This document shows positions 39,991-44,332 of a stretch of 44,332 bases of DNA, piece after piece (position 1 is the stretch's first letter; every line of letters starts with the position of its first letter). The position numbers and the translations under genes were made by a program. The notes beneath the pieces were generated by a model. The model had not been told where the DNA came from and did not search any database. It worked only from the letters and a program-made list of their open reading frames with translations. The DNA is from Sphingomonas sp. Leaf21 (lineage in GTDB: Bacteria; Pseudomonadota; Alphaproteobacteria; Sphingomonadales; Sphingomonadaceae). The stretch covers positions 1 through 44,332 of the forward strand of contig NZ_CAKASM010000031.1 in NCBI RefSeq assembly GCF_916858675.1, in the 5' to 3' direction.

Positions 39991-40706
39991 CGCCACCGCC
40001 CCCCACGGTCCGCCAGCGCGGCGGCGTCGGCCTGTTCCTGACCAAGGTCGCCGGGGTTTTGATCCTGATCGTCCTGGCGGGGCTGATCGCGGCCTGGGGC
40101 GTGCAGCGCTATGTCGCCGACCGGCTGACGCCGGACCCGACGACGATCGCGCGCGCGAGCCTGGACGGACTGCGCGAGCAGAACCGCCTGTCCGCCTTCG
40201 CCGCGCGCTATGTCGCGGTGGTCAGTTCGCGTCAGTCGCAACTGGGCTTTTCGACCGAGCGGACGCTGATCATGCCGGGCATGGTCCGCTACGAGGTCGA
40301 TCTGGGCAAGCTGCGTCAGCAGGATGTGCGCTGGGATGCGGGCAGCCGGACGCTGTCGGTGACGCTGCCACCGGTCGAGATCGACGGGCCGCAGGTCGAT
40401 CTGTCGGCGATCCGCGAATATGGTTCGGGCGGCGTGCTGACGAGCTTTACCGATGCCGAACAGCGGCTTGACGCGGCCAATCGCACCGCCGGGCAGGTCG
40501 AGCTGATGCGTCAGGCGCGCGGGCCGTCGCCGATGAAGCTGGCGCGCGACGCGACCCGGCGGGCGGTCGAGCGCAGCTTCGCCATGCCGTTGCGCGCCGC
40601 CGGGGTGGACGCATCGGTGCGTGTCCGCTTTTCGGACGAACCGTCGAGCGACGAACATTGGGACACCACGCGTTCCGTCCAGGAGGTGCTGGGCAACGCG
40701 GGGTGA
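39972..40706 (+). CDS. DUF4230 protein, single-pass membrane anchored
   Basis: The 244-residue product has a Pro-rich cytosolic head, one membrane helix (VAGVLILIVLAGLIAAWGV, about residues 29-47) and an exported beta-rich domain of the DUF4230 type. LSAFAARYVAVVSSRQSQLG and VRYEVDLGKLRQQDVRW are conserved-looking. Function is unknown. Strong GGAGGGAGC precedes the ATG inside the end of the MBL gene (19-base overlap), so the pair is co-transcribed. nadA follows 45 bases later. Confidence 0.85.
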   Translation: MDERGVTPPPPTVRQRGGVGLFLTKVAGVLILIVLAGLIAAWGVQRYVADRLTPDPTTIARASLDGLREQNRLSAFAARYVAVVSSRQSQLGFSTERTLIMPGMVRYEVDLGKLRQQDVRWDAGSRTLSVTLPPVEIDGPQVDLSAIREYGSGGVLTSFTDAEQRLDAANRTAGQVELMRQARGPSPMKLARDATRRAVERSFAMPLRAAGVDASVRVRFSDEPSSDEHWDTTRSVQEVLGNAG

Positions 40707-40751
40707 CGTGGATGATTGTCGGCGCCCGCCGGTGCGCCTAGGGGAAGCTGC

Positions 40752-41738
40752 ATGACCATCCAGACGAATCTGACGGGCCTAGACCTGCGTGCCGAGATCG
40801 ACCGGCTCCGCCGCGAGCGCAACGCCGTCATCCTCGCCCATTATTACCAGAAGCCCGAGATTCAGGACCTGGCCGATTTCGTCGGCGACAGCCTGGACCT
40901 CAGCCGCAAGGCGCAGGCGACCGACGCGGACGTCATCGCCTTTTGCGGCGTGCGCTTCATGGCGGAGACGGCCAAGATCCTGTCGCCCGAGAAGATCGTC
41001 GTCCTGCCCGACATGGCCGCCGGATGCAGCCTGGAGGATAGCTGTCCGCCCGAGCAGTTCGCCGAGTTCCGCGCGAAGCATCCCGACCACATCGCGCTGA
41101 CCTATATCAACTGCTCGACCGAGGTGAAGGCGCTGTCCGACATCATCGTGACCTCGTCGTCGGCCGAGCAGATCCTGGCGCAGATCGACCCGGCGCAGAA
41201 GATCATCTTCGGTCCCGATCGCAATCTCGGCGGCTATCTGGCGCGCAAGACGGGCCGCGACATGCTGCTGTGGCCCGGCGTGTGCATCGTGCACGAGGCG
41301 TTCAGCGAGACCGAGTTGCTGAAGCTTCGCGCGCAACATCCCGACGCGCCGATCGCCGCGCATCCCGAATGCCCGGCGGTGATCCTCGACCACGCCGATT
41401 ATGTCGGTTCGACGCGCGGCATCCTGGAGTTTGCGCAGGCGATGACCGGCGACACGCTGATCGTCGCGACCGAGCCGCACATCATTCACCAGATGCAGAA
41501 GGCGATGCCGGGCAAGAACTTCATCGGCGCGCCGGGGGCGGACGGGAACTGCAACTGCAACATCTGCCCCTATATGGCGCTCAATACGATGGAGAAGCTG
41601 TATCTCGCGCTCCGCGACCTGACTCCGCGCGTGGAGATCGAGGAAGGGTTGCGCCTCCAGGCGAAGAAGAGCCTCGACGCGATGCTGACGCTTGCCAGCG
41701 GGACGGTCGGGAAAGGCGATCTGGGCCCGCGCTCGTGA
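40752..41738 (+). CDS. nadA: Quinolinate synthase A
   Basis: The 328-residue [4Fe-4S] enzyme condenses iminoaspartate with dihydroxyacetone phosphate to quinolinate in NAD synthesis. The three cluster cysteines are in TYINCSTEVKA, HPECPAVI and CNICPYM. ILAHYYQKPEIQDLADFVGD is the N-terminal signature. AGGGGAAGC precedes the ATG at 40752; a GTG/ATG further upstream adds a poor N-terminus. nadC is coupled by a GTGA overlap. nadB is not in the window; the iminoaspartate source lies elsewhere. Confidence 0.97.
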   Translation: MTIQTNLTGLDLRAEIDRLRRERNAVILAHYYQKPEIQDLADFVGDSLDLSRKAQATDADVIAFCGVRFMAETAKILSPEKIVVLPDMAAGCSLEDSCPPEQFAEFRAKHPDHIALTYINCSTEVKALSDIIVTSSSAEQILAQIDPAQKIIFGPDRNLGGYLARKTGRDMLLWPGVCIVHEAFSETELLKLRAQHPDAPIAAHPECPAVILDHADYVGSTRGILEFAQAMTGDTLIVATEPHIIHQMQKAMPGKNFIGAPGADGNCNCNICPYMALNTMEKLYLALRDLTPRVEIEEGLRLQAKKSLDAMLTLASGTVGKGDLGPRS

Positions 41739-42571
41739 TCGAGGGTTTCGACCTCGACGGGTTCGTGACCGCGACGCTGGCCGAGGATATGGGCGCTGCC
41801 GGGGATATCACCTCGGCCGCCGTGATCCCGGCCGATGCGCGTTTCGTCGGGACGATGGCCAGCCGCGACGCGATCACGGTCGCCGGGCTGCCGATCGCGG
41901 AGGCGTTCTTCCGTCGCCTGGACGCGCAGGTCGTCATCGAACGGCTGGTCGAGGACGGCGCGACCGTTGCCCCCGGCACCGCGCTGCTGCGTCTGTCGGG
42001 CGCTGCCCGCGCGATGCTGACGGCGGAGCGGTCCGCGCTGAATACGGTCCAGCACCTGTCGGGTATCGCGACGATGACCTCGGCCTATGTCGCGGCGATC
42101 GCTGGCACGGGGGCGACGCTGCTCGACACGCGCAAGACGATTCCGGGCCTTCGCCTGATCGAGAAATATGCCACCCGCATGGGCGGCGCGCAGAACCATC
42201 GCATGGGGCTGTGGGATGCGGCGATGATCAAGGACAATCATGTCGCGGTCGCGGGCGGCATCGGTCCTGCGGTCGCGGCGGCCAAGGCGGCGGGGATCGC
42301 GCGGATCATCGTCGAGGTCGATCGTCTCGACCAGATCGAACCCGCACTGGCCGCCGGCGCGACCCACTTGCTGCTCGACAATATGGGCCCGGCGCAACTC
42401 GCCGAGGGCGTCCGTGCGGTCGCCGGACGCGTGCCGACCGAGGCTTCGGGCGGTGTCCGGCTGGACACGATCCGAGCGCTCGCGGAAACCGGCGTCACCT
42501 ATATCAGCGTCGGCCGCTTGACCCAGTCGGCTCCGGCGGCCGATATCGGGCTGGATTTCGCCGCCGCGTGA
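41735..42571 (+). CDS. nadC: Nicotinate-nucleotide pyrophosphorylase (carboxylating)
   Basis: The 278-residue quinolinate phosphoribosyltransferase makes nicotinate mononucleotide. TAERSALNTVQHLSGIAT, LDTRKTIPGLRLIEKYA, GGAQNHRMGLWDAAMIKDNH (split at catalytic lysine) and EVDRLDQIEPAL are canonical. The start is GTG at 41735, overlapping the nadA stop (GTGA), so translation is coupled; the long upstream frame into nadA is not used. Confidence 0.97.
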   Translation: MIEGFDLDGFVTATLAEDMGAAGDITSAAVIPADARFVGTMASRDAITVAGLPIAEAFFRRLDAQVVIERLVEDGATVAPGTALLRLSGAARAMLTAERSALNTVQHLSGIATMTSAYVAAIAGTGATLLDTRKTIPGLRLIEKYATRMGGAQNHRMGLWDAAMIKDNHVAVAGGIGPAVAAAKAAGIARIIVEVDRLDQIEPALAAGATHLLLDNMGPAQLAEGVRAVAGRVPTEASGGVRLDTIRALAETGVTYISVGRLTQSAPAADIGLDFAAA

Positions 42572-42593
42572 CGATGGCGGACTGAGAGGGGGT

Positions 42594-42995
42594 ATGCACG
42601 TGCGACCGAAGTCGGTGATATTGGGTGAGCGACTGTCGTTCCTCGCCATCCTGCTGCTGCTGGTACTGGCGGTGCTCGGCTGGGGCGATACGGTGGCGCA
42701 GGCCGGGGTGGCGATCGCGGTGATCGCCAACGCATTGCTGATCGGGCTCTTCACGCTGGCGACCTTGCTCGTCACGCGGACCGCGAGCCGGGGCGGCCTG
42801 ATCTTCCTCATCATCCTCACCGTGCTCAACCTTCTGGGCTTTCTGTATCAGGTGTCGGAGGGGGCGCTGGCCCAGGGGCTGTTCGGCGTGCTGACGGCGG
42901 TCCAGGCGGCATCGTCGCTCGTCGCGGTCGTCATGCTGATGCGACCCAATGCGCTGGCCTGGTATCGCGCGATGGCGGAGGAGATCGAGGCATGA
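42594..42995 (+). CDS. Four-helix integral membrane protein, unknown function
   Basis: The 133-residue protein shows four hydrophobic segments, roughly residues 14-30, 37-60, 68-86 and 93-115 (for example RLSFLAILLLLVLAVLGW), with both ends cytosolic. No family is recognised. GAGAGGGGG precedes the ATG. Its stop overlaps the RNase T2 ATG (ATGA at 42992-42995), so the two are coupled and may act together at the membrane; that is inference. Confidence 0.85.
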   Translation: MHVRPKSVILGERLSFLAILLLLVLAVLGWGDTVAQAGVAIAVIANALLIGLFTLATLLVTRTASRGGLIFLIILTVLNLLGFLYQVSEGALAQGLFGVLTAVQAASSLVAVVMLMRPNALAWYRAMAEEIEA

Positions 42996-43699
42996 AGACG
43001 ATCCTGATCGGGCTGGCGATGCTCGCCGTCCCGCAACTGGCGGGCGCGCAGACGCTGCAATGTTCCGCACCCGTGGGGGCGCAGGCCATTCGCCCCGACC
43101 TGCCGACGGACAGCCAGCCCGCTCGCGTCCTGCCGATCGGCGGCTACACGCTCGCGATCACCTGGAGCCCGCAATATTGCCGCGACCCCAAGGGGGACAG
43201 CCGCTTCCAATGCGGCTCGGGCAACCGTTTCGGGTTCACCCTCCATGGCCTCTGGCCCGATGGCGTGGGCAAGGACTGGCCGCAATATTGCCGCCCCACG
43301 GCGATCCTGCCCCAGCCGGTCGTCCGCCGCCATATCTGTGCGACACCCTCGGCACAGCTCATGCAGCATGAATGGTCCAAGCACGGCACCTGCATGGCGG
43401 GCTATAGCCCGTCGCGTTACTTCAGCCAGTCGAACGCGCTCTATTATCGGCTGCGCTTCCCCGACATGAACGCGCTGTCGCGGCGTGACACGCTGACCGC
43501 AGGGGATGTGGCGCGTGCGGTGGCGGCGGCCAATCGCGGCATGACCGCCGACATGATGCGCGTGACAGCGACGCGCGAGGGCTGGCTGGACGAGATCTGG
43601 ATCTGCCTGAACAAGGCCTTCCGCTACAATCGCTGCCCGGTCCACCAGGGCGGCCTGTCGCCCAGCGCGCCGATCAAGATCTGGCGCGGCGCGCGCTGA
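42992..43699 (+). CDS. Ribonuclease T2 family, exported
   Basis: The 235-residue protein has a signal peptide cut near residue 19 (LAGA, then QT). Both active-site segments are present: CAS I FTLHGLWPD with H85, and CAS II HEWSKHGTC with E127, K130 and H131. At least eight cysteines suggest periplasmic disulfides. T2 RNases cut RNA through 2',3'-cyclic phosphates and in E. coli (RNase I) are periplasmic. It ends the run MBL-DUF4230-nadA-nadC-membrane protein-RNase T2, where genes overlap or lie within 45 bases. Confidence 0.95.
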   Translation: MKTILIGLAMLAVPQLAGAQTLQCSAPVGAQAIRPDLPTDSQPARVLPIGGYTLAITWSPQYCRDPKGDSRFQCGSGNRFGFTLHGLWPDGVGKDWPQYCRPTAILPQPVVRRHICATPSAQLMQHEWSKHGTCMAGYSPSRYFSQSNALYYRLRFPDMNALSRRDTLTAGDVARAVAAANRGMTADMMRVTATREGWLDEIWICLNKAFRYNRCPVHQGGLSPSAPIKIWRGAR

Positions 43700-43705
43700 T
43701 CCGGC

Positions 43706-44125
43706 TTATCCCTCCACCGTCACGGTGGAGGGATGATGTTTGTCGAGATGCTTGCGGATGATCCGCAGATTGCGGGTGTTCGAGCGGAACAGCACGTCCG
43801 CCGCATCGCCGATGAACGGCACGAAGCCCAGCACCGCGTCGAAGCCGACATTGCCCATCATCCGCATCATCTGGAACCTGGACAGCCCCAGGTTGCGCGC
43901 TTCCCAGATGATATAGCTTCCCAGCGCGGCGGCCGCGATGTCGCCCACGACGGGAACCAGCCCCAATATCACGTCGAGACCGATCGGACGGTTCAGGCCG
44001 GGGAGCACGACCACACGCTCCAGCAGGGCTTCCATCGCCTCGATCCGCCGACGGCTGGCGACGATCCCCTTGTCGAGTGGAAGCGCGTCGAAGGCGCCGG
44101 GGTCGATACGCGAAGCAGTGGCCAT
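43706..44125 (-). CDS. DUF4112 membrane protein
   Basis: The 139-residue protein matches DUF4112: PIGLDVILGLVPVVGDIAAA and GNVGFDAVLGFVPFIGDAAD are two repeats of the family GxVPxxGD motif, each in a hydrophobic hairpin. Function is unknown. The ATG lies five bases after the stop of the ABC-protein gene on the same strand, and the 3' end stands six bases from the RNase T2 stop. The last codons form a perfect hairpin (43709-43733). Confidence 0.9.
   Translation of the reverse strand: MATASRIDPGAFDALPLDKGIVASRRRIEAMEALLERVVVLPGLNRPIGLDVILGLVPVVGDIAAAALGSYIIWEARNLGLSRFQMMRMMGNVGFDAVLGFVPFIGDAADVLFRSNTRNLRIIRKHLDKHHPSTVTVEG
43709..43733. terminator. Perfect hairpin at the convergent 3' ends of RNase T2 and DUF4112 genes
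   Basis: TCCCTCCACCG-TCA-CGGTGGAGGGA has 11 paired bases and a 3-base loop. It lies within the last codons of DUF4112 (HPSTVTVEG) and ten bases after the RNase T2 stop. Neither strand has a T-tract. It could block read-through in both directions or stabilise the 3' ends. Confidence 0.5.
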
Positions 44126-44130
44126 AGCCG

Positions 44131-44332
44131 TTAGTTGGGGGCGCCCCGCAGATGGTTCAATGGATGCCAGGCGCGGTTGTTCGCCTGATATTGCCGCAGC
44201 CTGTTGGTGACCAGCGACCAGCGAAGCGGGCGGGCGAGCGGGATGAACGGCGCGTCGGCGTTGACCGCCGCATCGGCGAGCGCCAGCGCCCGGCTTCGCT
44301 CGGCCAGCGAGGGCGCGAGGCGCGCCTGCTCG
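44131..44332 (-). CDS. Probable ABC-transporter peptide-binding protein, C-terminal 66 residues only
   Basis: The frame enters from the right edge and ends at TAA (44131-44133). The visible part contains AERSRALALADAAVNADAPF, then IPLARPLRWSLVTNRLRQYQ and NNRAWHPLNHLR. The AxxADAPFIPLxxP pattern and the final WHPLN block resemble the ends of family 5 (OppA/DppA-type) substrate-binding proteins. The 5' part is outside the window, so the call rests on this tail. DUF4112 follows five bases later. Confidence 0.65.
   Translation of the reverse strand, partial: EQARLAPSLAERSRALALADAAVNADAPFIPLARPLRWSLVTNRLRQYQANNRAWHPLNHLRGAPN

Noticed and set aside
1..44332. CRISPR array, toxin-antitoxin, restriction, CBASS or other defence genes
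   Set aside because: No regularly spaced direct repeats and no recognisable defence proteins were seen. The repeats found are palindromic and dispersed; RNase T2 has a signal peptide and metabolic neighbours.

Overview
The window looks like a chromosome segment of a high-GC alphaproteobacterium, most likely a Sphingomonas-type member of the Sphingomonadales. The evidence is indirect: aroQ-accB-accC order, tamA-tamB with a TTG-coupled start, a fused ThiS-ThiG, a DUF1476 (F1-ATPase zeta subunit) gene, a promoter of the EcfG general-stress type, and many G/C-rich palindromic intergenic repeats. Apart from the left edge, it reads as ordinary core genome with metabolic and envelope operons.

Layout. 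1-1300: the truncated integrase of an element inserted at the 3' end of tRNA-Glu; the element continues left, outside the window. 1369-8191 (minus strand): recJ, a 2-oxoglutarate/Fe(II) hydroxylase, an RcnB-like periplasmic protein, an orphan two-[2Fe-2S] oxidoreductase subunit, and a glutarate pair (family III CoA-transferase plus glutaryl-CoA dehydrogenase). 8265-12291: a TonB-dependent receptor, a divergent regulatory locus (S24 repressor-like protein against two small coupled genes) and two small proteins. 12612-20550 (plus): tamA-tamB, a quinone oxidoreductase and an exported cyclophilin. 20618-25470 (minus): glnB-glnA behind a sigma-54-type promoter, an ArsC-family protein, and aroQ-accB-accC. 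25583-36897: thiSG fusion, stress gene csbD, a ThDP enzyme, scoA / lipoprotein phosphatase / scoB / gst, an MFS transporter, leuC-leuD, and the zeta-BolA-monothiol glutaredoxin operon. 37051-43699: a BlaI/BlaR1-type pair with two clear operators, then MBL hydrolase, DUF4230, nadA, nadC, a membrane protein and RNase T2 in one tight run. The window ends with DUF4112 and the C-terminus of a probable peptide-binding ABC protein.

Genes that work together: GcdH and the CoA-transferase should convert glutarate to crotonyl-CoA; GlnB and GlnA form the nitrogen module; AccB and AccC are two parts of acetyl-CoA carboxylase; TamA and TamB form the outer-membrane assembly pair; LeuC and LeuD form isopropylmalate isomerase; NadA and NadC make nicotinate mononucleotide; BolA and Grx4 form the Fe-S trafficking pair.

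No obviously new multi-gene system (defence, CRISPR, secretion or biosynthetic cluster) is visible. The most unusual signals are: a two-copy, 134-bp composite palindromic element whose stems covary; repeats whose ends supply Shine-Dalgarno sequences; a phosphatase lodged between scoA and scoB; an MFS gene whose tail lies antisense to gst; a thiS-thiG fusion with an internal Gly-Gly; and the S24-regulator locus with a perfect palindrome between its divergent genes. All starts are inferred by eye from Shine-Dalgarno sequences and family N-termini.
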